64,000 bases of DNA, taken from positions 67,787-131,786 of the forward strand of contig JAKCWW010000087.1 in the NCBI GenBank assembly GCA_026260175.1, read 5' to 3'. The position numbers were made by a program, and so were the translations under genes. Positions 11,943 through 23,879 of this stretch are shown one piece after another; positions within the stretch are counted from its first letter, which is position 1, and each line of letters starts with the position of its first letter. The notes below the pieces were generated by a model that ran no database searches, had not been told where the DNA came from, and was given only the letters and a program-made list of their open reading frames with translations. Source of the stretch: Reticulitermes lucifugus. Taxonomy: Eukaryota; Arthropoda; Insecta; Blattodea; Rhinotermitidae.

Positions 11943-12200
11943 TTATGGCCGTGCCATGGATCAGGCGGTTGGTCACCGGCCTGTCACCGCGTAAGCCAGG
12001 GTTCGATCATAGGTCAATCCTTGTGAGGTTTGTGGCGGACAAAGTGGCAGTGGGACGGGTTTTTCTCCGAGTTCTTTCAGTTCTTTCCCCTATCAGTATC
12101 ATTCCACCAATGCTACATACTCATTTTCATCTACATGTTACTGTTGCTAGAAGGACAAACGGGCGAAACCTTGCAACGCAACAAGGCTCGTTTTCATAAC
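11943..12200 (+). repeat. SINE-3 (tRNA-like head), copy 1
   Basis: The head 'gccatggatcaggcggttgg' plus B-box-like 'agggttcgatcat' matches the other SINE-3 copies at 26958-27124, 35515-35690 and 44050-44225. The downstream blocks 'gtggcggacaaagtggca' and 'tatcagtatcattccacca' are shared too. The conceptual peptide (about 11945-12199) is the kind often mis-predicted as protein in insect transcripts, but it reads through a non-coding element. A LINE 3' end begins about 90 bp downstream. The 3' boundary is uncertain. Confidence 0.7.
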
Positions 12201-12284
12201 CGCAGGTGCGTCTGCATGCAGCATGGGAGTTCAACCTATGCTGATCCTGAAAGGCAAGTGAATCGTTGAGTGCCTAAGTAACTA

Positions 12285-12590
12285 ATTACTAACTTACTTA
12301 ATTACTTCAAGGAAAAAACCCTTCTTGAGAAGCTTGTAGCTCTTCAACCAGCTAGTCAATAAATTCCCATCATTTCGTGGAACCAGCAGTTTCATTACAG
12401 GGTTCGTAAGAGCCCGCCACCTATCCCTATTCTCAGCCAGGCCATATTCAGTCAGTACCCTCTCATCCAGTGTCTTTATGATATATATTAGTATTATCCT
12501 CCCACCTACATCAGGGTTTTCCAAGTGGACACTTTCCTTCCAGTTTTTTCTCGAAAACATTTTTTTAATAAAATACGAACACATGAAAAT
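12285..12590 (-). pseudogene. LINE 3' end with reverse-transcriptase C-terminus
   Basis: On the minus strand the frame reads ENRDRWRALTNPVMKLLVPR and then continues GNLLTSWLKSYKLLKKG. This is the typical last segment of a non-LTR reverse transcriptase (AQDRDQWRALVN-VMNLRVP). Upstream residues appear in another frame, so at least one frameshift is present. The element ends in a TTA/AGTA-rich tail at 12265-12305, and the DNA 'cccttcttgagaag...gctagtcaa' is shared with the LINE at 23484-23879. It is a 5'-truncated, non-functional insertion. Confidence 0.7.
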
Positions 12591-13208
12591 TGATAACTGA
12601 ATAAAATTAAAGTGGCTATACTCTATAAATTTCAGAAAAAAAAGGAAGTGTTAAGAACAATCTTTCTTCAAAAATTAAGAGGCAGTAATTCAGTTTACAC
12701 ATGCTGTGCTTATAAACAATTTTAAGACTGTGATGCTGTACTAAACAATACACAAACACTTATTCTCAGAAAAATGTAGATGTCTCGCGAGAACAAATGT
12801 TTCTTAATAATGACATGATCCTAGCTAGTTATACGCAAATCTTGCCTGACGCACTCCAACTGTTGTAACTCTACAGGACAGAGTCCTCCTAGAAAACTGA
12901 TAGTCGCTAAGCTGGTCAAGACATTCCCCGCCATATGTGGAACTGTAAGCTTCAGTATCATCTTCCCCAGAGTCGCTAATAGTCGAACTACGTAAATTAA
13001 GAGCTTACGTCAAAGTGACTTGTTGAGATAATGCCCTAGCTACCGCTGGAACACAAGAAATTTGTGTAGCTAATGTTAGAACATGGTGAAATGTGCGTAG
13101 CCACTGTTATGTAGCTATATGTGTAGCTATTGTCAGAACACGTTTTTTTATTCGTTACTTGGTAACCCTTCTCCATATATTACACTGAAATAAAACGTAA
13201 ATTATGTG

Positions 13209-13421
13209 TTCTGAACCACTTGTTTTTTGGACTATGTCCGTCGTCGTTTAATGTGAATAAAATGTAATATAAAATGTAAAATACAAATATATAAAAAACT
13301 CTTAAAATTCACAACATTTCCGAAACGTTGTGAATTTTAGAGTTTTTTTGTATATTTGTATTTTACATTTTATTCACATTAAACGACGATGGACATATTC
13401 CAAAAAACAAGTGGTTCAGAA
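13209..13421. repeat. Foldback element, about 100-bp arms
   Basis: The left arm, 13209 to about 13310, is the near-perfect reverse complement of about 13323-13421. Matched blocks include 'ttctgaaccacttgttttttgg', 'cgtcgtttaatgtgaataaaatgt', 'aaatgtaaaatacaaatata' and 'aaattcacaac'. The short loop is 'atttccgaaac'. The left arm has an extra 'aatataaaatgt' segment relative to the right. No open frame suggests a transposase; a non-autonomous foldback or MITE-like element is the best description. Confidence 0.85.
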
Positions 13422-14034
13422 TATGATATACCATCGTCAGAACCTTTTAAAACTCAAGTAAATTATGTGGTTCGTCATTGTGTAGAAAATGTGTGTGTAC
13501 ACTGGTATATAAAAGTAATTAGAATCGTAAATAATAGCGTGCGTATTGTAATGCGATGTGCAGGAATTAAGTTAACTGCTTTAGGCTGGTGACGTGACTT
13601 ATTATCTCCAAGAACCGTTAAATCGAGCTTGCGTAGGAACAAGCTAAACGTTATGACATGATGACATGTTAACATAATGATCGAATGTCGTTCTCTTGTT
13701 ACTGACATTTCTCGGTAGTGTAATTTCAGAGTTCCTCGAAAAATAAACATTTTCTTTAATACTCGGCTCTTGTTGATGCTGTGTGTTTATGAAGATGCCT
13801 TCGTATTTGACAAATGGAACTGCGCCTTGTGACGTCAAGCGTTTAGGCTTTATTCGGTATTGATGATGTTTTCATTATGACAGCACGTGAAAGTAGATAA
13901 ACTGCTGTATCTCCGGATTCAAAAAGAGTGTAAATAGGGTAACTATGTCGTTTTGCTGTAAAGATACTCTTGTATGAATAAACAGCGTTACGTCAGTTTT
14001 TTACGTCTGACACTAAGAATGAGATATGCCTTCT

Positions 14035-14152
14035 GGGATATAACGCTGTGTCACTGGGTGTTGGCTTCCCGACGTTTCGAGACTCCTGCATTGTCTCGAA
14101 GCGTCGAGAACTCAGTAGGCCTACTTAGTGATACAGCGTCATATATAAGGTT
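14035..14152. repeat. Nested hairpin repeat
   Basis: There are two nested inverted repeats. The outer pair is 'atataacgctgtgtcact' (about 14039) with 'agtgatacagcgtcatatat' (about 14128). The inner pair is 'cgacgtttcgagac' (14072) with 'gtctcgaagcgtcg' (about 14092). Parts resemble the dispersed repeat at 5960-6062. No coding content. Confidence 0.6.
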
Positions 14153-14174
14153 AAGGTGTCCTCACAAAGAATAA

Positions 14175-17100
14175 TGCTTTAGACAGTTGCTATTTTACGT
14201 TTCCTGACGGGACATGATCTTCGCAATTGCCAGCTTCGCTAAATAACACGCACTTTTTCATTTCACATATGTATCGTATTATTTGGAATATCCGAAGACC
14301 CGCGTGCTTTTATCTGTTACTACATTCACACTGTTTACCAGATCACATTTATTGTCTGTTGGTATAACCATTATATTCACCAGTCACATCTCGTGTCCAC
14401 AAAGCCGATTACGAGGGATAAATCTGTTTTGTGTTTGGAATGAATGAACTGAAATAGATAAGTAACTGTGTTTCAATTTCCTATTTCTCTGGTGTATTTA
14501 TTTGGGTAGTTCGATCTGTTTTCTGTTACATTTGTGTTGTGTGTGTGTGTATAGAATCTTTTGTTACACATGTAATTTGCAGATTGCATTCATTTTCCCA
14601 CATTGACAGCGGAACATTGAAAATTTGGCTCATTCCACTACTTTACCAAACTGGTAGGTCCCTTTGACACGAAATGTCAGGACGTGGATATAAATATTCA
14701 CTACGTACTGTGTTCTGTTCTGTTACGTTTGTGTCATTTCTCAGACACTTTGAAGTTAACCGCCGATACGTTTACGTCGTTGGTGCCCGTTATAGAAAAA
14801 AATATAATGCAGTGGGTTCATTTGTAATTGCATAAACTCTTAGAGTATAAAGGAAACCCGTTCAAAAGACCACTCTGCTACTGCTAACGACCGAATTATC
14901 ACAGAATAAAGAATGTATCCCACAAGAGTAATAACATTTACCCCACACCAATTATAACGCTTTCTTTCTCTCCCTAACGATGGTATAATGCTCAACTGCG
15001 GAACACTGAATATTTTAAATAATGTGATGTTAAACATGAATATGGAATGGCTCTCCCTGGAGTAGTTAAAAGAATGATATGGGTACATTAGGTTTGCTGT
15101 ATTTGTGGTCACATTCAAGGCTGCCAATTAATTTGTTTGATATTTTATAAAGAATAAAGTCGTAATAATTTGGTGTTCTTACAGTCGTGTTTCATGTATA
15201 ACATTTAAGTGTCCTCAGTTTTCCATTTGAGTCACGTTCACGCAAGACACGTATTGCACAGTGTTCAACAACGGGCAGTTACACCCTGTCTGTTTTGAAC
15301 CTCTTTGTCAGCACAGTTTTACAGAATGTTCTGTCCTGGAGACTTACAGCTAGCGCCATTCTTCAACTCTAGACCATATTTGGAATATCTCTTTTCATAG
15401 CAGTTAAATTAAATCAGTCATGCAACAGAGAATGAAAGTATAAAATCATGACAAAAAGGCTCCATGAATATTGTTAATTTTAAGTGCAGTTTCTCTTTAA
15501 ATGATTTTCTCTCTATCACGCAAGAAACAATTAATTCTGTCTGTCTGTCTCTCTCTCTCTGCCTCTCTTCCAATAGCAAGTACATATTTCCATTTTCTGA
15601 AGGTAAAGAGACTAGAAGCTGTTATATCTTCCTTCTAGCCTCTGATAGCAGACTTGTGAGTGCAGTACCTGCGCATGTCTATGGTCTGCCAGTAAAAGAC
15701 ACAATAACAGTCGCCCCTCCATTCGCAATGATTTTTGTTCTATCGCTGTAGGCAACCCTGATTTCCCTATACATCAATACGTCGCTAATCGCGATTTTTC
15801 CAGCCACCAGTCCCAAGTGTAGCGGGTTTAGGTTTATAGCCATTCTCCTGCAATGCAAATTTAATGAATTACAGGCACTGAAATACCTTTGAATTATAAT
15901 ATGCCTCTTTGTCTTCAAGTCATGTGTGAGGAGTTGCAGACGAGCTGTGATACTGGATCCATGCCCAAATTAAATAGAAAAGCGAGAAGAATTAAGCCAA
16001 ACTCCACATGTTGCAATATTTGTAGACTGCATAGATGGATGTCGTTTGCGGTCATGTCAGCGTGAGGGAGGGGGGACATCGCATTTTGTGAGAGCAAGCA
16101 AGCTTTTAGCCGAAGGGATTGGAGAGGGGCGCCCATGTTGGTATGCGCAACGCGGCGTGTGATGAACTTGTCACGTTGACTAATGTAGCCAGCCTGTGTC
16201 CTTTGACAGATACAAACTGGCATGACGCAGTACAGACATGACCCGTCCAAGTTCCTCACACAACACGTCACCGGCCGGCGTGATTACAATTTTAAATGCA
16301 AGTCGACAAAGGGGATACCTCACAAACGCAACAAGATTGTTAAGGTGTGCTTCAGTTTGGGGTACATTCGTTGTCGTTCTTAGTGATTTTGCAATTCTCT
16401 CTTGGTTTTATGTTCATTACATACACAAATGTATGCTTATTTTGGCTGATCAGGCGTGCAGATACTGTAATTATTGGATGCAGAGGTACTGGGCCTTTCT
16501 CCATGTCTTATTAAACACACTACAACATGTTGCAGAAAGTGATTCTAACAAAGGGCATTGAGACGATTGAAGTCCTCTGTAAATTTACGCCTTGGCGACT
16601 TGTAAGTAGTTACCAAAGTTTCGAAGGCCCTACGACCATCCGAATGACAATTACCAGTAGACATGTCATACTGTCCCAGTAAACTGAAATTTTCAGCAGC
16701 ACCGCTGTGAGATCCTCTAATTTCGCGAAGAATATAACCTATATTCTGTGGTATAGCTTGGGCAGGGTTGGGGGGTGGGGGGGGGGGTGAGTGGTGCGAC
16801 CGCCCCGGGTGGCGACCTGCAGGGGCGATCTATTGAATATTTTAAGGAACAAATTTCCTGCCCTCACATTTTATAGAAATATGTCCGTATATCGATGGAA
16901 TTTACGGTAGACTTATACCTTCTGTTTATTTAAAATTCCATTGCATCTTCTTTCCAATTTTACAAATATTACGCTTAAATTCTTCCGCTACTGTTAGACT
17001 ACTGTCTTTGCTTCTGTTTCCTGTTTCTTCCCATTTTTAAGTTTATTTTATTCCCGGAGCAAATTTATGCGACGGTTGTATCCTCACGTATAAAGCAGAC

Positions 17101-18340
17101 CATCAGGAACCAGTATGTAGCTCGCCCGACCGGTTTCACGTAGGTTTCAAATACACACGTCATACAAATGCGTTGGGGGCTTTCGGAGAGGACAAGAGGA
17201 TGATCAGACGGACAGAATGCCGTGCAACCACTGCATAAACTTAGTGCAAAGAACACATAAAACATCCGGTGCTTCGTGGTCGAAGTTAAAATTCACAACA
17301 GATAAGGGCTTTTTATTGTCCAGGTAAAGGTTTACTGGCTTCAGCAGTTCATGGCCCTAATCGAGCTCAAGCAGCACCAACCAGCACTTCTACCGCAGAC
17401 TCCTCCGGTAAGCGACGTTCCTCTAGGACCGGAATTCACAATTTACGTCAGTGCTTTCGAGTCACTGTTGCCTGTGATTATTAACAACATTGAAGCAGAA
17501 ACCTTGTGGTTACAAATATAAAGATGGCCACGATATGGAAACAGTTGTGACACGATGGATGGTAACAGGGGGCACGTATTTATGTCAACAGGGAAAAGGA
17601 AAGCTATGGTAAGTGGCGGAGACTACGTACCAATTTAGTGGGATAGCAGTACAATTAAATTTGAACGAAGTGCACAAAACAGATGCATTGTTAACTTATT
17701 TCTGACCGACCATCGCTCGTACGTGCTGCTGTGTGTCCAACAAACTGTCACCCAGGAGTGTTGACATATAGATCTAGTAATCTGAATAAGGTTAATTGTC
17801 TGTGCATAAACTGTTGTGATCCTGTTTATCTTTGATTAAACAGAGGAACAAATTACAATCTACTGAATGGAGATCCTTTAATTAATTTCGTTTAATTTAT
17901 TTTAGAAAGGCTCCTCCTGAAATTTGTTTCAAGAGTTGTAGCACACAACTTTGGTAGTGATGTACCCATATATCAAGAGACATGAGACAAGAACACAGGC
18001 GTATCACACAAGACAATCATGACACACCCACAAGCAAAGTGAATAGCTTGCCGAAGGGAACTGCTTTAAAATTCTCGAGTGATCCATTACTGTCACGTAA
18101 ACTGTCACTATCGTCACGTTTATCTCACTTAATAAGAACATTAAGCCCATCTCCCTCTATATGTGTGTGTTTTTTAAATCACCTGGTGTGTTTTCGTAAA
18201 CGTCGCGTGTAATATCAAACCTATGGAGGCTGTCTTCAGTTCTTTACTGTCGGTAAACAAATATGACGCCCTTTCCTATTTCTGAAATGCTGTGACACTA
18301 GTATCAAAATATGTATAAAGCTGGAACTTTGTGTACTGAA
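14175..18340. other. Gene-free interval with simple-sequence patches
   Basis: No recognisable gene. Two opposing open frames of about 110 codons (15915-16271 minus, 16238-16561 plus) overlap at one end and show no family motif. Simple sequence includes a GT run at about 14536-14550, a CTGT/CT run at about 15538-15568 and a G-rich run at 16765-16789. Confidence 0.55.
16765..16789 (+). other. G-run with quadruplex potential
   Basis: Three consecutive G-tracts of 3, 6 and 11 guanines separated by one or two T residues could supply four G-tracts for an intramolecular G-quadruplex. It is followed at about 16800 by a GC-rich inverted repeat, 'cgcccc...ggggcg'. Biological use is unknown. Confidence 0.55.
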
Positions 18341-18347
18341 AGATCTT

Positions 18348-18470
18348 TTAACCCCTAAATACCGGCCCCGATGCACTGTACGGACCTTTGATTCATCACA
18401 TGCTGCTGGCCTCGATGCACCGTACGGTCTTTAATGCATTAAGCGTACTATATTTTTAAAACACTTCCGT
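18348..18470 (+). repeat. Possible TTAA-type transposon end with repeated GATGCAC.GTACGG
   Basis: TTAA at 18348-18351 is followed by CCCCTAAATACCGGCCC. The phrase GATGCACTGTACGG then occurs, and is repeated as GATGCACCGTACGG about 45 bp later. TTAA followed by a C-rich terminus fits the piggyBac style, but no opposite end is identified. Confidence 0.3.
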
Positions 18471-19044
18471 CCCGGGCGGTAGTTGGAAATTAAACCCCAG
18501 AGTCATAAAATGGTTAAAAGTCTACAGTAAGACATTTTTTAAGGTTACATGTTTGTAAAATCTTTCGGCGTTTATGTGAGCTGCACACAAAGCCTTGTGC
18601 CTGATGGGGATAACAAACATATCGGTGGAGTTAGGTAAGTGAATTCTGTTACGGTGCCAGACCATAAGCTTATCTTCAGATTTTAAACCAATATTTTTGC
18701 ATGTTAGGGATTACAAACGTGGCATTGATGAAGTAGTGCTAGGTTACACCTAACAGGTGTCACGCAGCTGCAATTTTCCCTTATGGATGTCCTGCATATA
18801 AGCGGACCACGAATTAGTATAATTCGAAATTTGTAAAATCTGCTACCCTCTGTGTAGATGGATAATGGTGTGTTAGTTTCTTGAACAGTATTGAAATGCA
18901 CGGCCATAGTTATAGTCTACGTTTTAAGCTATAATGTAGAAACTGTGGCACATAGTTTCCAGGCTCTTTTGTTAAAACTACTTTAACAGTTCTGAAGCGA
19001 TAAAATAACATTTTTGTCTGAGTGTACGATTAATGTCTTCTGGT

Positions 19045-19110
19045 AAACGATGTCGTCTAGTCTTGTAGAAGTTTGCCGACGTTTCAGATCAACCTGCTGC
19101 CCTCCATTAT
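19045..19110 (+). repeat. Dispersed repeat with GCCGACGTTTCAGA block
   Basis: It shares 'gacgtttc.ga' and 'aacctgctgcc' with 5960-6062. It is short and diverged; class unknown. Confidence 0.35.
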
Positions 19111-20915
19111 TTCTCACATTTCTAGAGTTTTTCTTTCTAATTAATTCGGAAAACTAATTTACATTTGTTTGTGGAAACATAATTTTAGGTTACGTACTCT
19201 TTATAGTACTGTCGAAATCTTTATTATATGCATTTACCGGTATTGAAACTTTCTTACTGTTTCTCGTTTCGCGTCGTGTTCATGTCTTTACGTCTATTTA
19301 TACTCCTATGTACTTCTAGAAAATTTATGTTGTTTTCATATCAGAGAATTTTTCTGTCAGTATTTCTTTTATCTATATTTATTCAAAGCCCATTGGGCAC
19401 CTTATAATATGCATCTTAATTAACCTAGCACCTCCTTGCCAATTCCGAATTATTAAAATTCTACACAGTACTTCCTCCAAGATTTGGGCGAACACCTCTG
19501 GACTGTGTCATAAAATACAGGCATAAATGGGTGTTAACAATTAACGTTCACTGCTTTCCTAAAGTAATTTTAGGTTAATAAAGAAATTTTAAGAGTTTGC
19601 AGAAAGAAAGGAAAATGATGTTCATAAATTCTTCATTACGGATATATTAATTTAAGTCTCGTTCTATATAGGTAGCTTCATTACACCCATGTGTAATCTT
19701 GTACTTAACTTGTGAACATTGGTTGTAAATTACGAAGAACAGAGGTGGTTTCTTTAACATTGCATGAAAGTGCTTTTTTACCGTGTTCCTTGTTCGATAC
19801 CCTCTCATTAAATTTTTAAGATAACTTTCCTGTCAGGCTGGTAAGCGCTCTCAGTACTTTAAATAAATTATTAATTCTATTATTCATTTTAGAAGGTTGT
19901 TTAACTGCAAGCATTTTAATGGCCTCCTTAAATTTGCACATTAATGTTAGACCTTTCATATGATTCATGACCCGCCAGTTCTTAATAATTTATAATAAAA
20001 GAACGCCTTTCTAATTAACTACGCTTCTAATACTTGGGACCCAAAAAGATATAAAAACTGCAAAACGTGATAGGAATGAATACGACAGCTACGAAAATGA
20101 CTAATGTAAGCAATTGACCTCTAATTCTTAGAGTAGAAGACAGTAATATTAAGAACTAGACACTCAGCTCATAGTAGAGAAACAATGAATGCTCACAAAA
20201 TGGTGATAAGGAAACTTTTTATAAAGTCAAATGCGTGGCTGATTAGTTAATTATTTCGCTGACTACTTCTTTAGTTAGCTAGTCAGATTTCGGATAACTA
20301 GTTAGGCAGGTAATTATGTAGACAGCTAGTTAGTTAGCTGGTCAGGTATCTGGGAATTAAATAGGTAAACACGCATATAAACTACCGGGTATATTATAGA
20401 TGCATTTACTTTTGCCATTTCAGCTAAAATAACTTAAAAATTGAAGCTTAGAAAATTGCGCACTAATGCTGGAAGTACGATGGTTCACTTATGTTCGGAG
20501 TTCAGTCTCCCTTCTAGTGTCACGTTGGTCCGTAGCAGTCTGTGACCTCTTTTAATTCCTGTCACTGCCGCCTGGTCAGGAAAGCCAAGCGTGTGGTTAC
20601 ATACTTTTGATGTAGGTGCGACAGGGACAATCACCTCCCTTCCTTCCCTCACGTTATCACGCTCATGAGCCCGAAACGTGCCTCAGTTACCCTCAAGCCT
20701 CCTCGGACTTTCGAAAGCATTTGCCACTTATTTGTTAACAGTCTCACCCTCTACTGTCGGCTTGGAATTTGAAGCCGTCAATCAGCAAGTTACATTTCAG
20801 CCGTAAAGAAATTAATCATGTCCGTAAATGAGACGTGACGTGTTCAACTTCTGTTTTCACAAATGTTTTATTACTTCATTTCGCAATTATGTAGAGTAAA
20901 ATGTACATTTGTCAG
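19111..20915. other. Gene-free interval
   Basis: AT-rich, with no open frame long enough to list and no recognisable RNA. A loosely repetitive stretch of TAGTTAG/CTAGTCAG motifs lies at about 20240-20370, too degenerate to give a unit length. Confidence 0.55.
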
Positions 20916-20919
20916 TTTC

Positions 20920-21165
20920 CACGCCATGGAGGCATAGAGGAGTAGTTCCACTCATTATTAACATCGGAACTACGTGGAGATGAGTGGCTAATTTTACGCT
21001 CCGGCCGCTCTATCCCTGGCAAAGGACCCCGGTACACATTGACTAGGAGGCGTTTAGGGCTGCAAAGCCCATATAAACCTTTTGGAGTAGAGACAAGTCC
21101 TTCGTCCCTGCTTGGATTCGAATGCAGTTTCTTTCACGCAGTCCGTAGCCTAGTGTGATGTATAA
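20920..21165 (-). repeat. SINE-2, diverged copy
   Basis: Read on the minus strand it has a B-box-like 'attcgaatcc', then 'ttgtctctactcc', 'gagcggccggagcg', 'gttccgatgttaa' and 'ctactcctctatgcctccatggc'. These blocks appear in the same order as in the SINE-2 copies at 40943-41258 and 62313-62590. Many substitutions make it the oldest copy here. The boundaries are estimates. Confidence 0.6.
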
Positions 21166-21590
21166 TCCATTCGTTTTACGTCACACCCGCTTCCTTTTAA
21201 CGATCGTAATGTTCTCCTTCGCATATGTCATTCTGATAATTTATTTAGAGCTCCTGCCCTCTTCCAAGCAAGTTACTGTAGCGGTAACGTTCTAGATTTT
21301 TACTGTTGAACGTCCGTCGGATTATGAGCTATTCTGAACGAGGTTTTGCATTTTTTTCCTCTGTATTTTCAGGAGAAAGCCCGGATAGTATACAGGAAAA
21401 AGGCAATTAACATTTCCTTCCAAGTCGCTATCTAATTACCCATTCAAGAACACCGTCCCATATAATTTGATGCTGTACAACCTCTGTAGTTGAAACATCT
21501 TACTTAAATAGCCTAACAGTCAATAAATCTTTCTCCTTTCAGGCCACCATCATGTCCTATACGTTAATTCTCCTTCGTATGTTCTCAGAT

Positions 21591-21854
21591 GCCGAGCTCA
21601 GTGACCGCGCGGTCTAAGGTGCCGCTCTTTGGCCGTTCGCTTGCTGGGATTGTGGGTTCGAATCTTGCGGGGGTGCATGGATGTCTGTCTCTTGAGGGTG
21701 TCATGTGTTGTCTGGTAGAAGTCTCTGCGTCGGACTGATCACCCGTCCAGAAGAGTCCTACCGAGTGTGGTGTGTCTGAGTGTCATCGCGAAACCTCGAC
21801 AATAAGGAGGCTCTGGCCCACTAGGGGCTGTCGCGCCATGGGGGGGAGGGGGAA
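21591..21854 (+). repeat. SINE-1, full-length copy with target-site duplication
   Basis: The complete element has the tRNA-like A-box 'agtgaccgcgcggtctaagg', B-box 'tgggttcgaatctt' and the family end 'ggggctgtcgcgccatgg' followed by a G-rich tail. It is flanked by ATGTTCTCAGAT (21579-21590) and ATGTTCTCAAAT (21855-21866), 11 of 12 matching. The short open frames on both strands across it (21739-21984) are read-through of the element, not genes. Confidence 0.9.
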
Positions 21855-21866
21855 ATGTTCTCAAAT

Positions 21867-23385
21867 ATGGCAAAATACAGGCAGTCAACTCCTTTTCTTC
21901 CCAAAGTTTTCTACTGCAGATAAATCTTGCGTTTCTTATTTGAAACGCCAGGTTAAATTCTGCTATAGTATTGTACATTCTTAGGACTAAGAAGCAGCAG
22001 TGAAGCTCTTTTATTCCTCAGATCCTACAGGTAAAGTTCTTACTGATTTGGCACTTCAATTGCTACGGGTTTGTCACCCTCATAAATGTAACGATGTTTA
22101 TTTCTTCCCTTCGTCTTTCTTTTTCTTCTTCTTCTGCTTTAACGGAGTAGGCCTTTGTACTTGGAGCACAGTAATAAATTTTCGACAGGTGAACAGGTGA
22201 CAAGTCTTAATGACACCAGTGATCTAGGCTTATATGGGAAAAGTCATGTACGCCAGTACGTGTAATAGAAATTACATTCTCTCTTGAATAATGTATGGGA
22301 GATCTACTCACACAGGACGCGGTTGATTTAATCACCTTAATAATACTGGGCGAAAATAGTAACGACCAACTCCTCTTTATGCAGTTTTCTCCATGATTCT
22401 GTTACTTATACATGTTTGGTGTCAAAGTATCTTCCTTAACACTCTGTTTTCCAACACTATCAGCCTAAGTGTGGGACACCAAGTTTCACACTCGTATAAA
22501 GCAACACTCAAAATTACAGCGCTGTTTTATTTTGCAAAGTGTCAGCATGTTACGACATGTTATACAGGCAGTTCGAAACACACCGTAAATTAACATTCTG
22601 TGCAGTTGTGTTGACCTCTGACCCCGTACTGCATGTGTCAATATCTCGGATACGTTTTGTATTTTGACTTTTTGCAACAGGTGCTTGACTTTTTATTTTG
22701 TCCGTACTGTGAAATCAGAGCGCTAATTGGTACATGCTGTATGTGGTTTATGGTGGAACGTTGAGGGTTTTGAATGTTGAATAAATGTTAACTTTATTTT
22801 GTGAGTACTACATGTTTATCGATACTTGCGGAATATGAAAGAAGGTTCTGTTTCTCTGTCTGTCTGACTGCCTGCGAGATATTTCCCAAAGATTTCTCTG
22901 TTTTAGAGGACTTCTGTCAAGCGATGGACATGTTATGTGACTTCTGCTCTTAACTGCAGATTTAGTAGGTAGTTGCGCGCAGATTTCTGTGCTCCGTGGT
23001 TTCCTTTTTCGTCTTCATCAATTAATATAAACCTTTAATATAAACCAGCAAGTTTGTTCGGATGAATATTTAAAAAATCCAGGTTTCATATGCATTATTA
23101 ACTCGCTTTCGTTTGTAGTTTAACTAATTAAGCAGTGGATTGTTTAATTTTGTGACTTAATTAGCAACTAACGTTTTTCTCTGTAGAGTACTGTAGATGA
23201 AGTGCATTTAATAAAGGAACTTTTACCCCCTGTTAATGAAAACGTAGTATAAAGAACTCTTCGTATTTTACTTCACTCTCAGTTGTTGTCGATTCTTAAA
23301 CATTTTCCATTCAGATTTTTATTTAAATAAATTGTTGTTTTACAAATATCAGCACCATTTATATTTTAATTTTATTAAAAATCAT
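21867..23385. other. Gene-free interval
   Basis: Only short frames. The plus-strand frame at 22393-22593 (TLFSNTISLSVGHQVSHSYK) resembles, from memory, a peptide often seen when a widespread arthropod repeat is translated, so this may be repeat-derived. I cannot delimit it. Confidence 0.45.
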
Positions 23386-23394
23386 ATCATCATA

Positions 23395-23470
23395 GTACAA
23401 TTTATCAACATACTTCTTTATTACATATTAATTCAAACGTGTTTTGGTATTGGATCATCATCAGGGAACT
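23395..23470 (-). repeat. CTGATGATG-block repeat, third locus
   Basis: On the minus strand: CTGATGATGATCC, a short spacer, CAAAACACGTTTGAATT, then 'aataaagaagt'. The order and spacing parallel 39242-39310 (CTGATGATGG, spacer, CGAAATGCGTATTGGGG, 'aataaagaaatc'). Here the block is single, not inverted. The LINE at 23484-23879 inserted directly beside it. Confidence 0.5.
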
Positions 23471-23483
23471 CCTACTGGATTAC

Positions 23484-23879
23484 TAACTAACTCTAACTAA
23501 CTCCATGGAGCAGAGTCCTTCTTGAGAAGGTAACAGGTCGTCAGCTAGTCAAGAANNNNNNNNNNNNNNNNNNNNNNNNNNNNNNNNNNNNNNNNNNNNN
23601 NNNNNNNNNNNNNNNNNNNNNNNNNNNNNNNNNNNNNNNNNNNNNNNNNNNNNNNNNNNNNNNNNNNNNNNNNNNNNNNNNNNNNNNNNNNNNNNNNNNN
23701 NNNNNNNNNNNNNNNNNNNNNNNNNNNNNNNNNNNNNNNNNNNNNNNNNNNNNNNNNNNNNNNNNNNNNNNNNNNNNNNNNNNNNNNNNNNNNNNNNNNN
23801 NNNNNNNNNNNNNNNNNNNNTCATTCTTCTTGATTTGATCACCCAAATAATATTTGGTGATGAGTACAGATCATTACGT
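23484..23879 (-). mobile_element. 5'-truncated LINE insertion with exact 14-bp target duplication
   Basis: The 14-mer TCCTACTGGATTAC occurs at 23470-23483 and again at 23880-23893, bracketing a 396-bp insertion. Its minus-strand 3' end reads '...ctagctgacgacctgttacc...ctccatggagttagttag', ending in an AGTTAG-type tail. The same 3' end occurs in older form at 12285-12400. The middle is a 265-bp N run (23556-23820), so any coding remnant is hidden. An exact target duplication indicates a comparatively young insertion. Confidence 0.85.

Noticed and set aside
15915-16561. Two overlapping opposite-strand frames of 107-118 codons
   Set aside because: They overlap each other at one end, have no recognisable motif, and lie in GC-richer DNA where stops are rarer.
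20240-20370. TAGTTAG-rich stretch that might be telomere-like repeat
   Set aside because: No regular TTAGG units; only loosely related phrases without a fixed period.
23541-23846. About 100-codon minus frames
   Set aside because: Almost entirely N.
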